A stretch of DNA of 37,407 nucleotides from Marinobacterium profundum (GCF_001528745.1 NZ_BCNS01000117.1:1-37407); one strand, 5' to 3'. Counted from the stretch's first letter, positions 7,421 through 16,072 are shown. Program-made: numbers and translations. Notes: generated by a model not told the origin, from the sequence alone.

Positions 7421-8308
7421 TTAATCCAGCAGGAAATGCCCCGCGCTGATACGCCGCGCCTGGCCTTCGACGAATACGGCCTCGGGGCCCGTCGCCCCCA
7501 TCTCAACCCGTGTCACGATCAGGCTCGCCCGCCCCATCTCTATGCCCTGCTCAATCCGCAGCCGATGTGTGCCAGGGGTCGCAGCCTTCACCGCAAGATA
7601 GCCCGCCAGTGCCGCGGCGGCAGATCCGGTAGCCGGGTCTTCCGGAATATTGTTGGCGGGATCGAACATGCGCGCACGCACCTGCCCGGCATCCTCTAGC
7701 AGAGCAAAGCAGTACAGATTGGAGACAGACCCAGCACCCAGTAACCGACGCCAGTGCGTCAAATCCAGCGCCGCCTGCCCCAGCGCCGCCAGGTCCCGAA
7801 CCTGCAGCAGCTGAAACGGCAAACCGCAGCTGGCAATCACCGGGTCCGCCACCAGTTGCTCAGGCTGCAAGCCGATCATCACCGCGGCCTCATCCCGGCT
7901 CAGGGTACTGGTCGAGATTTCCGGCAGTGTGGCGGTACGCAGGCGCGCCACTGTCCCAGACTCTGTCGTTTCGATCTGCACCCGCACCGGCCCCACACGC
8001 TGTTCTAGCACCAGTGTGTCTGACTGATCCGGCGCTAGCAGCCCAAGCTGCGATAACAATAAGGCCGTGCCTATAGTCGGGTGGCCGGCAAAGGGAATTT
8101 CCCCGCCCGGTGTAAAAATGCGCGTGTTAAAGCGATTTCCCGCCATCGCCGGCCCCACGAACACTGTTTCAGACAGATTCAGTTCGCGGGCAATCTGCTG
8201 CATCAAGGCTGTCGGCAGTTCGGCGGCATCGGTAAAAACCGCCAGCGGGTTGCCACTAAAGGGCGTGTCGGTAAACACATCCAGGGTATGGAAATTCAGC
8301 TCTTGCAT
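7421..8308 (-). CDS. PhzF-family isomerase/epimerase-like protein
   Basis: 295 residues, full length for the PhzF family, which has the diaminopimelate-epimerase fold. Key signatures are the N-terminal DVFTDTPFSGNPLAVF, the catalytic Glu47 in LNLSETVFV (Glu45 in PhzF), GGEIPFAGHPTIGTA, and the C-terminal DPATGSAAAALAGYL. PhzF itself isomerises a phenazine precursor, but most homologues are uncharacterised and no phenazine genes are nearby. The gene lies 89 bases downstream of the DUF1127 gene in the same direction. It may therefore belong with it in the region divergent from the MocR-type regulator. Confidence 0.85.
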   Translation of the reverse strand: MQELNFHTLDVFTDTPFSGNPLAVFTDAAELPTALMQQIARELNLSETVFVGPAMAGNRFNTRIFTPGGEIPFAGHPTIGTALLLSQLGLLAPDQSDTLVLEQRVGPVRVQIETTESGTVARLRTATLPEISTSTLSRDEAAVMIGLQPEQLVADPVIASCGLPFQLLQVRDLAALGQAALDLTHWRRLLGAGSVSNLYCFALLEDAGQVRARMFDPANNIPEDPATGSAAAALAGYLAVKAATPGTHRLRIEQGIEMGRASLIVTRVEMGATGPEAVFVEGQARRISAGHFLLD

Positions 8309-8357
8309 CTCTATCTGCCCTCTTTGAATGGCCGGTACTCGTTGATTCGTTCAGTTC

Positions 8358-8388
8358 CAGGGCTCTAACCTGGCAGGACAGAGCCCTG
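8358..8388 (-). terminator. Hairpin between DUF1127 and PhzF genes
   Basis: CAGGGCTCT (8358-8366) pairs perfectly with AGAGCCCTG (8380-8388). No T-run follows on the minus strand, so it could be a weak terminator, an RNA-stabilising hairpin or an attenuator between the two minus-strand genes. Confidence 0.4.
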
Positions 8389-8397
8389 TGTTGGCTG

Positions 8398-8568
8398 TCA
8401 CTTTTCCCAGAAGCGTTTGTGCCCTTCCAGGTAAGCGTCAGCCCGGCTGACGCCTATATCCTTGAGACTTCTGTCGTCCAAACCCAGCAGCTGGCGGCGC
8501 GAATGATAGCGTTGCAGTGCAAGGCGCAGGGCTTTCCATATGCGGTGGAACAGTTCAATGCTTAACAT
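8398..8568 (-). CDS. DUF1127 (YjiS-like) micro-protein
   Basis: A 56-residue protein, short enough to be missed by usual length cut-offs. It starts MLSIELFHRIWKALRLALQR and contains RRQLLGLDDRSLKDIGVSRA, the DUF1127 hallmark (an LxxLDDRxLxDIGxxR pattern), and it is rich in Arg and Lys. ATG 8568 is preceded by GGGAGGAC at good spacing, supporting translation. DUF1127 proteins are small basic proteins linked in some bacteria to RNA maturation, phosphate or carbon metabolism and stress; the role here is unknown. It is divergent from the MocR-type regulator across an array of repeated boxes, so regulation by that protein is likely. Confidence 0.87.
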   Translation of the reverse strand: MLSIELFHRIWKALRLALQRYHSRRQLLGLDDRSLKDIGVSRADAYLEGHKRFWEK

Positions 8569-8620
8569 GGTTTCGTCCTCCCGTTGTTGATGTTGTACAG
8601 AGTAACGAAAGGCCGAGAAC

Positions 8621-8737
8621 CATTACAGATTCAAAAAATTATTATTTATCCATTACAGATATTGAGAAATTACGACTGTACTGCTAATTTTATTTGCATC
8701 TGTACTGATATTTTATAAGCACACAGGATCTGTAATG
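8621..8737. promoter_or_regulatory. Symmetric operator array between DUF1127 and MocR genes
   Basis: The box ATCTGTAATG occurs on the minus strand at 8651-8660 and 8621-8630. On the plus strand ATCTGTACTG is at 8698-8707 and ATCTGTAATG at 8728-8737. Each pair repeats directly with a 30-bp period, and the two pairs are mirror images about position 8679. A weaker box, GACTGTACTG, lies at 8674-8683 near the centre. The last plus box overlaps the regulator's own ATG. This is what a divergent, autoregulated MocR operator would look like; binding is inference. Confidence 0.75.
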
Positions 8738-10165
8738 AAACTCTATGAGCAGGTTGCGTCTGAGCTGACATCACGCATCGAACAGGGCTTTTATCGCTGC
8801 GGCGACCGGCTGCCCTCCATTCGCGCCCTGAGCCGGGAGCACGGGGTTAGCGTTGCCACCGTGCAGGAAGCCTATCGGCTGCTGGAGGATCAGGGCCTGG
8901 CCAGGCCCAAGCCCAAGTCCGGCTACTATGTGCGCCTGCGACCCGCCACGCCACAGTTGCCGGATATCAGCCGACCGGCACAGCGCCCGCTGGAAGTCTC
9001 CCACTGGGAACATGTACTGGACTTGCTCTGCTCTGGCGAAACACCGGGCGTGCTGTCACTCGGGCGCGGCATGCCGGATATCACCGCCACGACACTCAAG
9101 CCGCTGCAGCGAGCCCTGTCCGAGGGCAAACGCGGTGACAGTCTGCGCGGCTTCGCCTACGACAGCCTGCAGGGATCGCCAGAATTGCGCCAGCAGGTCG
9201 CACGCCTGAGTATCGATGCCGGCTGCAAGCTGCATCCCGATGACATCGTCATTACCACCGGCTGCCAGGAAGCACTCTCGGCCAGCATTCGCGCCGTCAC
9301 CCAGCCCGGCGATGTGGTGGCGGTGGATTCGCCCAGCTTCTTTGGCTCCATGCAGGCAATCAAGGCTTTTGGCCTCAAGGCTCTGGAAATCCCCACAGAC
9401 CCCGTCACTGGCATCAGTCTTGAAGCGCTGGAGCTGGCACTGGAACAATGGCCTATCCGCGCCATCCAGGTGACACCCACCTGCAATAACCCGCTGGGCT
9501 ACACCATGCCAGAGGCGCGCAAACGTCAGCTGGTAAGTCTGGCCCAGCGTTTTGACGTCGCTATTATCGAGGATGATATTTACGGTGATCTGAGCTTTCA
9601 GTTTCCACGCCCGCGCTCTATCAAGTCGTTTGATATCGATGACCGGGTACTGCTGTGCAGTTCCTTTTCCAAGGTACTGGCTCCGGGTTTGCGCGTGGGA
9701 TGGGCGGCACCCGGACGTTACCGGGATCAGGTCATGCACATGAAGTATGTTGGCACCGCCGCCAGCTCAACCCTGCCACAGCTGGCGGTGGCGGAGTTTA
9801 TCGAGAAGGGTGGCTATGAGCGCCACCTGAGGCGCATGCGGGCACAATACCTGAATGGACGTGACCAGATGATTACCACTGTGGAGCGCTACTTCCCCGC
9901 CGGTACGCGGATCAGCTACCCCCAGGGCGGTTTTCTGCTCTGGATCGAGCTGCCGGGGGATATCGACACCCTGCAGCTGAACAACCGACTGCAGCCCAAC
10001 GGCATCCGCATAGGTCCCGGGGTGCTGTTCTCGGCCACAGGCAAGTACCGCAACTGCATGCGACTGAATTTTTCGGACAAGCCCTCTGCTGCACAGGATA
10101 AAGCCCTGCAACAGGTGGGCATTGAAGTGCAGCAGATGCTGCAGGAAATTGACCGGGTTGCCTGA
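8735..10165 (+). CDS. MocR-type (GntR-HTH / aminotransferase) transcription regulator
   Basis: 476 residues with the two-part MocR layout. The N-terminal winged helix covers about residues 1-68 (LYEQVASELTSRIEQG, CGDRLPSIRALSREHGVS, VQEAYRLLEDQGL). The fold-I aminotransferase-like domain runs from about 90 to the end, with the PLP Lys313 in SSFSKVLAPGLRVGW and TPTCNNPLGYTM earlier. Known relatives (PdxR, GabR, TauR) bind PLP and an amino compound to control vitamin B6, GABA or taurine genes. Here the natural targets are its own gene and the divergent DUF1127 gene, perhaps with the PhzF gene. The effector is unknown. ATG 8735 is set by AGGA seven bases upstream. Confidence 0.9.
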   Translation: MKLYEQVASELTSRIEQGFYRCGDRLPSIRALSREHGVSVATVQEAYRLLEDQGLARPKPKSGYYVRLRPATPQLPDISRPAQRPLEVSHWEHVLDLLCSGETPGVLSLGRGMPDITATTLKPLQRALSEGKRGDSLRGFAYDSLQGSPELRQQVARLSIDAGCKLHPDDIVITTGCQEALSASIRAVTQPGDVVAVDSPSFFGSMQAIKAFGLKALEIPTDPVTGISLEALELALEQWPIRAIQVTPTCNNPLGYTMPEARKRQLVSLAQRFDVAIIEDDIYGDLSFQFPRPRSIKSFDIDDRVLLCSSFSKVLAPGLRVGWAAPGRYRDQVMHMKYVGTAASSTLPQLAVAEFIEKGGYERHLRRMRAQYLNGRDQMITTVERYFPAGTRISYPQGGFLLWIELPGDIDTLQLNNRLQPNGIRIGPGVLFSATGKYRNCMRLNFSDKPSAAQDKALQQVGIEVQQMLQEIDRVA

Positions 10166-10179
10166 GCAGACAGAATTTT

Positions 10180-11919
10180 TTAGCGGGGCCTTTCGGCCTG
10201 TTGCAGCAGATGGGTCAGCAGTGCCCGCAATTTGCCTGGCCGCACTGGCTTTGGCAGTACCGGGAGGCCCTGCTCACGGAACAGTTGCAGAGTATCGGCC
10301 GAGCGATCGGCCGTAATCATGGCGGCCGGAAAATCAGCACCCAATTTCTGGCGCAGCGCCTGCACCACCTCAATCCCGGTACGACCCAGATCCAGATGAT
10401 AATCTGCCAGCAGTAACTGCGGGGCCGCCTCCCGGCCCTCTTCGCCATTCTGCCGACAGAGCGCCAGCGCAGCCTCGCAATCGCGCGCCACACTGAGCTC
10501 GCAGCCCCACTGTTCCAGCAGCGCACACATGCTCAGCAGCACGCCCTCGTCGTTATCCACCACCAGCACCCGCGTGCCTGCCAGGCTATCCAGTGGCGCA
10601 CTCAGCGACTCGGGCATTACGGCCGCAACCTGCCCCAGCACCCGCGGCACTTCAATGGCGAACATTGAACCCTTGCCAAGACTGGAGCGGACCTCAACCC
10701 GATGCTCCAGCACCCGAGCGATACGATCCACAATCGCCAGCCCAAGGCCCACACCGCGACGCTCACCGGCATGGTGGTCGGGCAGCTGGTGAAATTCGCA
10801 GAAAATGTCCTCGAGTTTGGAGTCAGCAATACCAGCACCGCTATCCCACACCTGAATGCTGACCCGGTCACCGCGGTTGCGCACCCCCAGCAACACAGTA
10901 CCGCGCTCGGTATAGCGCAGGGCGTTACTGAGAAAATTGCGCAGAATACGCGTCAGCAGGCGGCTGTCGCTGCGAATACTCAGGGTGCTGGGCGCCAGCC
11001 GCAGCTGCAGCCCTTCGCTGGCGGCCACGGGTTGTAGCTCAGCCGCCAGCGGCTGCAGGATTGAGTGCAGGGAAAATTCGGCCAGGTCCGGTCGCACCGC
11101 ATTCTGGTCAAGCCTGGAGATATCCAGCAAGTCGGTCAGCAGATCCTCAGCCCCTTCCAGCGCCAGGTGCACGCGCTCAATCAGATAACCGTCCTGGCCT
11201 TCGAGCGCGCGTTCGCGCAACGTGGATACCAGCAGGCGCGCCGCATTCATGGGCTGCAGCAAATCATGACTGGCCGCCGCCAGATACTTGTCCTTGCTCT
11301 TGTTGGCTTCATGGGCGGCATCGCGGGCCAGACGCAATTGTTCGTTCAGCTCGAGTAACTCTTCGGTACGCTCGGCGACCCGCTGCTCAAGCTCGGCATT
11401 AAGCTGCTGCAGCCGCTCACGGGCACGTTTGCGCTCGGTGTAGTCAGCCACGAAGGCTTCGATAATTTCGCCGCCATCAACCTGTTTGAGGAGGATATTC
11501 ATGGCCACATCCACGGTGCCACCATTGCGGCAACGCAGCCGGGTTTCGTAGCCGATAAGCCGCTGACTGGCGAGCAGCATCTGGCGTATCGCCACCAGCT
11601 CCCCCGGATCAACAAACAACTCGGTAGCTAAATCGCGCACCTGATCGATCACCTGCGCGGGCGAATCATAACCGCAGAGGCTGGCTATGGCAGGGTTCGC
11701 CGCCAGCACGCCACCGGTCATGTCGGCGCGAAAAATCCCATGCAGGGCGTTCTCGAACAGCCACTTGTAGCGATTACGCTCCTGCTCCAGCTCGTGCATC
11801 TTGCGCTCGAGTTCAGGGTAGTAACTCTTGCGCGCCGACTGACTGCCAAGGCCGATCAGATCTTCGAAGGTGGCCGGATTCTGCTCAGAGGCACTATTCG
11901 CATCAGAGCGCTTCTTCAT
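10180..11919 (-). CDS. Hybrid sensor histidine kinase (PAS-HisKA-HATPase-REC), ErcS/NahK-like
   Basis: 579 residues, no membrane segment, so cytoplasmic. Order: a short N-terminal helix; PAS domain at about 52-160 (WLFENALHGIFRADMTGG); a coiled coil at about 160-210; HisKA with phospho-acceptor His218 in ASHDLLQPMNAARLL; an ATPase domain with N-box Asn332 in RNFLSNALRY and G-boxes DSGAGIAD and RGVGLGLAIV; and a receiver domain from about 450 with Asp506 in LLADYHLD and Lys557. The sequence resembles the Pseudomonas ErcS / ErcS' (NahK) group. Its start overlaps the end of the ercA-like gene by 17 bases, implying translational coupling. The PAS ligand and the partner phosphotransfer protein are not visible here. 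Confidence 0.88.
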   Translation of the reverse strand: MKKRSDANSASEQNPATFEDLIGLGSQSARKSYYPELERKMHELEQERNRYKWLFENALHGIFRADMTGGVLAANPAIASLCGYDSPAQVIDQVRDLATELFVDPGELVAIRQMLLASQRLIGYETRLRCRNGGTVDVAMNILLKQVDGGEIIEAFVADYTERKRARERLQQLNAELEQRVAERTEELLELNEQLRLARDAAHEANKSKDKYLAAASHDLLQPMNAARLLVSTLRERALEGQDGYLIERVHLALEGAEDLLTDLLDISRLDQNAVRPDLAEFSLHSILQPLAAELQPVAASEGLQLRLAPSTLSIRSDSRLLTRILRNFLSNALRYTERGTVLLGVRNRGDRVSIQVWDSGAGIADSKLEDIFCEFHQLPDHHAGERRGVGLGLAIVDRIARVLEHRVEVRSSLGKGSMFAIEVPRVLGQVAAVMPESLSAPLDSLAGTRVLVVDNDEGVLLSMCALLEQWGCELSVARDCEAALALCRQNGEEGREAAPQLLLADYHLDLGRTGIEVVQALRQKLGADFPAAMITADRSADTLQLFREQGLPVLPKPVRPGKLRALLTHLLQQAERPR

Positions 11920-13066
11920 AAATGACCTCTACATCCCGCCGCGACGACTTGCGCGGATTCGTCAGAATGCAGGGATCCTTGATGGCATTTTTCGACAGCG
12001 AGGGTATATCGCTCAGGTTTACCCCAAAGACGCCAAGCGACTCTTTGAGCCCCACTTCCTGCTTGAGTCCTATGACACGCTGCATCAGGCGCTTGCGGAT
12101 CTCACTGCTGTTCATGCCGCGCACATCCACACCCAGGGTGTCGGCGATGACCTTGAATTTGTCCGGTGTTTCACGGTAATTGAAATCGATCACATGCTCC
12201 AGCAACATGGCGTTGCAGAGCCCATGGGGCAGATCCAGATAGCCACCCAGACTGTGGGACATGGCATGCACAGCGCCCAAAATAGCATTAGAGAATGCCA
12301 GCCCTGCCTTCATGCTGCCCAGCATCACCTGCTCGCGCAGCCGAAGGTCATCGGGGTGGCGGATCAGATCCGCCAGGTTGCCATTGATCAGGCGAATGGC
12401 ATCCAGTGCATGCATATCGGTCATGGGACCCGAGCCGGTAGAGACAAAGGCCTCTATGGCGTGCACCAGTGCATCCACACCAGTGCAGGCGGTCAGGAAG
12501 GGATCCATGGTCATGGTGGTTTCGGGATCAATCAGCGAAACGTCCGGTACCACGGATTTGCTGACGATGGAGATTTTCACCCGTTCAAATTCGTCATTGA
12601 TGATGGCGAACTGGGAGACATCGGCGGAGGTGCCTGAGGTCGTGGGAATCAGGATCAGTGGCGGAATCGGCACCGTCAGCGTATCGACCCCCTCGAATTC
12701 CAGAATATGGCGGCCGTGGCTGCTGACAATACCAATGCCCTTGGCGCAATCCATCGGACTGCCACCACCCACCGCTACTATAAGGTTGCAACCCTCACTC
12801 GCATACAGGGCCGCGCCGCGCATCACCTCCTCGGAGCGAGGATTGGGCGATACATCGGTAAACACCACGTAGTCGATCAGCGCCTCGCGCAGTGTCTGCT
12901 CCACATCTGCCACCCAGCCTGCCTTCTGTACACCGGGATCGGATACCAGCAGTACCTTGCGCGCGCCAAAGGTTCTCGCATAGTTGCCGACCGTCTTGCG
13001 GGCACCGGCACCAAAGAGAATTTCAGGGGCGACAAATTTGCGCAGGTTGGAAAGTTCATGGCTCAT
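11903..13066 (-). CDS. ercA: Iron-containing alcohol dehydrogenase, ErcA-like
   Basis: 387 residues, a group III Fe-dependent alcohol dehydrogenase. NAD is bound by GGGSPMDCAKG at 100-110. The metal ligands match those of FucO: Asp198 and His202 (GVDALVHAIEAF), His267 and His281 (HAMSHSLGGYLDLPHG). Near-continuous similarity with remembered Pseudomonas ErcA, including the opening MSHELSNLRKFVAPE, supports that subtype. ErcA is implicated in control of ethanol oxidation rather than bulk catabolism. It is the first gene of a two-gene operon with the hybrid kinase. A TATAAT at 13119-13124 on the minus strand is a candidate -10. No pqq or exa genes are present in this window. Confidence 0.87.
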   Translation of the reverse strand: MSHELSNLRKFVAPEILFGAGARKTVGNYARTFGARKVLLVSDPGVQKAGWVADVEQTLREALIDYVVFTDVSPNPRSEEVMRGAALYASEGCNLIVAVGGGSPMDCAKGIGIVSSHGRHILEFEGVDTLTVPIPPLILIPTTSGTSADVSQFAIINDEFERVKISIVSKSVVPDVSLIDPETTMTMDPFLTACTGVDALVHAIEAFVSTGSGPMTDMHALDAIRLINGNLADLIRHPDDLRLREQVMLGSMKAGLAFSNAILGAVHAMSHSLGGYLDLPHGLCNAMLLEHVIDFNYRETPDKFKVIADTLGVDVRGMNSSEIRKRLMQRVIGLKQEVGLKESLGVFGVNLSDIPSLSKNAIKDPCILTNPRKSSRRDVEVIYEEAL

Positions 13067-13228
13067 GCTTGGGTCCCGTCATGTCTAAGCCCCTGGGTAC
13101 GGGTCTTGTTTTGTCAGCATTATACCGGCTGCGCCAGACAACAACATCGACGGTCCTGAATACTGCCCAAGGGCATAAGCCACAACGCACCACCCGGCCG
13201 CTGGCCGGGGAGTGCGTCAGACAGACTC
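13067..13228. other. Gap between ercA and the DksA-like gene
   Basis: About 160 bases. It contains the TATAAT candidate for ercA (13119-13124, minus strand) and a long hairpin with CCCGGCC / GGCCGGG arms around GCT, flanked by ACGCAC and GTGCGT (13185-13217). The hairpin lies just past the DksA-like stop and may end that transcript, although no T-run follows. Confidence 0.45.
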
Positions 13229-13597
13229 CTAACGCACTTCCTGCTGCTGCTGACAGCTCAGGCACAAGGGCGACTCAGGCCTTACGCTCAGACGGGCAAA
13301 GGGGATGCTGGCATCGCAACTGCGACAATATCCAAACTCCTCGTCGCCTTCATCAATGCGCCGCAGCGCCGCTTCCACCAGGTGCAGACGACGCTCACTC
13401 AGCATCACGTTGGCCTTGGCCATGTTGCGCTGCTGCAGGGCATCGCTGCGCTCGCTGGTATCGAACTGCTCGCGGTCGCCCCCCACCTCCGCCAGCATCT
13501 CGCGCAGGCCGGTAATTTCTTCGCTCAGGTCATGCTGCAATTTGTGCAGACGCTGAATAATCAGCTGCATCTGCTCGTCCTGTACGGTGTGTTCCAT
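13229..13597 (-). CDS. DksA/TraR-family zinc-finger protein
   Basis: 122 residues. An N-terminal helical region (about 1-80) is followed by FGYCRSCDASIPFARLS and a C-terminal CLSC; Cys91, Cys94, Cys112 and Cys115 form the C4 zinc finger typical of DksA/TraR proteins. It is shorter than DksA (about 150) and longer than TraR (about 73). At the tip of the hairpin region DksA has two Asp residues essential for RNA polymerase action; the segment here (EVGGDREQFDTSERSD) is acidic, but I cannot align it with certainty. It could act on RNA polymerase, possibly as a stress-linked DksA paralogue. Its start has only a weak GAGAG ribosome site. Confidence 0.8.
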   Translation of the reverse strand: MEHTVQDEQMQLIIQRLHKLQHDLSEEITGLREMLAEVGGDREQFDTSERSDALQQRNMAKANVMLSERRLHLVEAALRRIDEGDEEFGYCRSCDASIPFARLSVRPESPLCLSCQQQQEVR

Positions 13598-13669
13598 AAT
13601 ATGGATCTCTCAACTTGTCGATTTCAGACAGCGCCTTAGGCTCGAAAATGCCTGGCGTGTTACGGGCAA

Positions 13670-13702
13670 AAAAAAGGCGGACCCGAAGGCCCGCCTGGAT
13701 AC
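13670..13702 (-). terminator. Strong minus-strand terminator of an unassigned small transcript
   Basis: AGGCGG (13675-13680) pairs with CCGCCT (13691-13696), extended by CC/GG around a CGAA tetraloop on the plus strand. The A-run to the left reads as eight T on the minus strand. It lies upstream of the DksA-like gene and just after the stop of a 45-codon minus-strand ORF, so something short is transcribed towards it. Confidence 0.8.
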
Positions 13703-13714
13703 TCCAGCAGTCTA

Positions 13715-13852
13715 TCAGGGGTCTGATCGCATCGGCATCAGCTCCGGGATGGCACCCGCCTCCCGATGCCGCAAGGGCATCAGGACAGCGCGAGCCTTAC
13801 CCCGGCAGGGCAAGGTCGGGCTGGCATTCGTGGACTTGTGAATAACGGACAT
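13715..13852 (-). CDS. Possible 45-residue small protein (or small RNA)
   Basis: ATG 13852 to TGA 13715 encodes a 45-residue basic peptide beginning MSVIHKSTNASPTLPCRGK and ending MPMRSDP. I do not recognise a family. The ribosome site is weak: AAAGAG lies about 13 bases upstream. The evidence for a gene is context: an AT-rich possible promoter region lies to the right (13865-13905) and a good terminator sits 13 bases beyond the stop. The same transcript could instead be a non-coding small RNA of about 150-200 nt. Overlapping plus-strand frames here look spurious. Confidence 0.3.
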   Translation of the reverse strand: MSVIHKSTNASPTLPCRGKARAVLMPLRHREAGAIPELMPMRSDP

Positions 13853-14091
13853 TGTGAACTGAGTGCTCTTTAACTAAATAAATTTAACTAAGTGGACTTA
13901 ACTGATTCGGATGTTACTAATACCGAGTGTCACCGATCTGATGGCAAAATGCCAGCATTGTGCAGCCACGATCAACAGATGCCACAGACGCGACCTCATG
14001 AGCCTCTGATACTCAGGGCAACCGAATATAAAGCATAAAAAAAGCGGCCTCCAAAGGCCGCTTTTATATACCCTGCTAGCGACTTACCGCT
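13853..14091. other. Intergenic region left of htpG
   Basis: About 240 bases. It contains an AT-rich stretch with TTAACTAA repeated twice and TTAACTGA once at about 13870-13900, a possible minus-strand promoter for the small unit to the left, and then the htpG terminator. No other gene is seen. Confidence 0.4.
14037..14068 (-). terminator. htpG terminator
   Basis: AAAGCGGCCT (14041-14050) pairs with AGGCCGCTTT (14055-14064) around CCAA. The long A-run at 14036-14043 gives the T-run on the minus strand, 24 bases past the htpG stop. Confidence 0.88.
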
Positions 14092-16017
14092 TTACTGACT
14101 CAGCTCAAGCAACAGCTTGTTGAGACGTGCCACGTAAGCGGCTGGATCATCCAGCTGACCACCGGCCGCAAGCCCGGCCTGGTCAAAGATCACCAGGGAC
14201 AACTCGCCAAAGCGATCTTCATCCGCTTCCTGATCCAGTTTCTGAATCAGCGGGTGCACGGGGTTAACCTCGAATACCGGCTTGGCTTCAGGTACTGGCT
14301 GGCCCGCGGCTTCCATGATGCGACGCATCTGCGCGCCCATGTCGTAACTGCCAAGTACCACGCAGGCTGGGGAGTCGGTCAGGCGGTGAGTGATACGCAC
14401 ATCCGACACTCGGTCACCCAGCTGAGTTTTGAGACGCCCAACCAGACCTTCCAATTCCTTGGCGGTTTCTTCCTGAGCGGCTTTCTCTTCCTCGTTTTCC
14501 ACTTCGCCCAGATCCAGTTCGCCCTTGCTGACGTCCTGGAAGGACTTGCCGTCGAAGTCGAACAGGTGGCTCATCATCCACTCGTCAATGCGATCGGTCA
14601 TGAGCAGGACTTCGATACCCTTCTTGCGGAAGATTTCGAGGTGCGGGCTGCTCTTGGCGGCATTGAATGAGTCAGCTACCACGTAGTAAATCTTGCTCTG
14701 GCCTTCCTGCATGCGGGCAATGTAGTCATCCAGGCCTACATTCTGCTCGCTGGTGCCGGAGTGCGTAGAGGAAAAGCGCAGCAGCTTGAGCACTTTTTCA
14801 CGGTTGGCCTGATCTTCCGCCGGGCCTTCCTTCAGCACCTGACCAAATTCTTTCCAGAAAGCCTGGTACTTGTCGGTATCGTTCTTGGCCAGCTTGGTCA
14901 GCATGTCCAGTACACGCTTGCTCAGCGCAGCGCGCAGCTTGTCGACATGCGGGTCTTTTTGCAGGATCTCGCGGGATATATTCAGCGACAGGTTGCTGGA
15001 ATCCACCACACCCTTGATAAAACGCAGGTACAGCGGCAGGAACTGGTCGGCCTGATCCATGATGAAAACACGCTGGATATACAGCTTCAGGCCACGGGGC
15101 GCTTCGCGGTTCCACAGATCGTAAGGGGCCTTTTCCGGCACATACAGCAGCGAGCTGTATTCCAGGCTGCCTTCGACCTTGCTGTGGGACCAGCTCAACG
15201 GATCGTTGAAATCATGGGACACATGCTTGTAGAACTCGGAGTATTCCTCATCGGTCACTTCGCTCTTGCTGCGCGTCCACAGAGCCGTGGCACTGTTGAC
15301 CGTCTCGTCCTGAGGCGCTTCCACCGGCGCAGGTTCCTGACCTTCCTCCGGCTCTTCAGGCGCAGCCGCTTCTTTCTGCATCACCACCGGCAAGGCGATA
15401 TGATCGGAGTACTTGCGCACCAGTTCACGCAGACGCCAGCTATTGGCGAACTCGCCTTCTTCTTCCTTCAGGTGCAGTACGATAGAGGTACCGCGACTGG
15501 CTTTTTCCAGCGTGGCAATGTTGAATTCACCCTCGCCTTTGGATGACCAGTGCACGCCCTCGGCTGCCGCCAGACCTGCACGACGGCTAAACACATCGAC
15601 CTTGTCGGCAACGATAAAGGCCGAGTAGAAGCCCACACCGAACTGACCGATCAGCTGGCTGTCCTTCTTCTGGTCGCCGGTCATCTGGGACAGGAAGCCG
15701 GAGGTGCCGGACTTGGCGATAGTGCCCAGATGATCGATAACATCCTGGCGGCTCATGCCGATGCCGTTGTCGTCGATGGTGATGGTCTTGGCGGCTTCGT
15801 CGAAGCTGACTCGGATCCTGAGATCACCGTCGTTTTCGTACAAATCAGCATTGGACAGCGCTTCAAAACGCAGTTTTTCCGCCGCATCCGAGGCATTGGA
15901 AATCAGCTCGCGCAAGAAGATCTCCTTGTTGGAATACAGGGAGTGAATCATCAGATGAAGCAACTGCTTCACTTCCGTCTGGAATCCGAGAGTTTCTTTC
16001 TGGGTTTCGGTACTCAT
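14092..16017 (-). CDS. htpG: Chaperone HtpG (Hsp90)
   Basis: 641 residues, close to the 624 of E. coli HtpG. The GHKL ATPase domain shows [18 protein letters not shown] (catalytic Glu37, Asn41), DDNGIGM at 82-88, [11 protein letters not shown] and [11 protein letters not shown]. The middle domain has [20 protein letters not shown] and [14 protein letters not shown]. The C-terminal dimerisation part ends near LLLELSQ. A charged insertion around residues 210-232 (rich in Glu, Ala and Pro) lies at the linker position. HtpG is an ATP-dependent cytosolic chaperone working with DnaK. A consensus-grade heat-shock promoter stands 56 bases upstream, so sigma-32 control is well supported. Confidence 0.96.
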   Translation of the reverse strand: MSTETQKETLGFQTEVKQLLHLMIHSLYSNKEIFLRELISNASDAAEKLRFEALSNADLYENDGDLRIRVSFDEAAKTITIDDNGIGMSRQDVIDHLGTIAKSGTSGFLSQMTGDQKKDSQLIGQFGVGFYSAFIVADKVDVFSRRAGLAAAEGVHWSSKGEGEFNIATLEKASRGTSIVLHLKEEEGEFANSWRLRELVRKYSDHIALPVVMQKEAAAPEEPEEGQEPAPVEAPQDETVNSATALWTRSKSEVTDEEYSEFYKHVSHDFNDPLSWSHSKVEGSLEYSSLLYVPEKAPYDLWNREAPRGLKLYIQRVFIMDQADQFLPLYLRFIKGVVDSSNLSLNISREILQKDPHVDKLRAALSKRVLDMLTKLAKNDTDKYQAFWKEFGQVLKEGPAEDQANREKVLKLLRFSSTHSGTSEQNVGLDDYIARMQEGQSKIYYVVADSFNAAKSSPHLEIFRKKGIEVLLMTDRIDEWMMSHLFDFDGKSFQDVSKGELDLGEVENEEEKAAQEETAKELEGLVGRLKTQLGDRVSDVRITHRLTDSPACVVLGSYDMGAQMRRIMEAAGQPVPEAKPVFEVNPVHPLIQKLDQEADEDRFGELSLVIFDQAGLAAGGQLDDPAAYVARLNKLLLELSQ

Positions 16018-16072
16018 GAATATATAGGCCCTTGGTTCTGCAACAATTTCAGGTAACTCGCCTGTGTTCCAG

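Noticed and set aside
7421-8308. A phenazine biosynthesis locus
   Set aside because: Only a PhzF-family protein is present. That family is widespread outside phenazine pathways, and no other phz gene is nearby.
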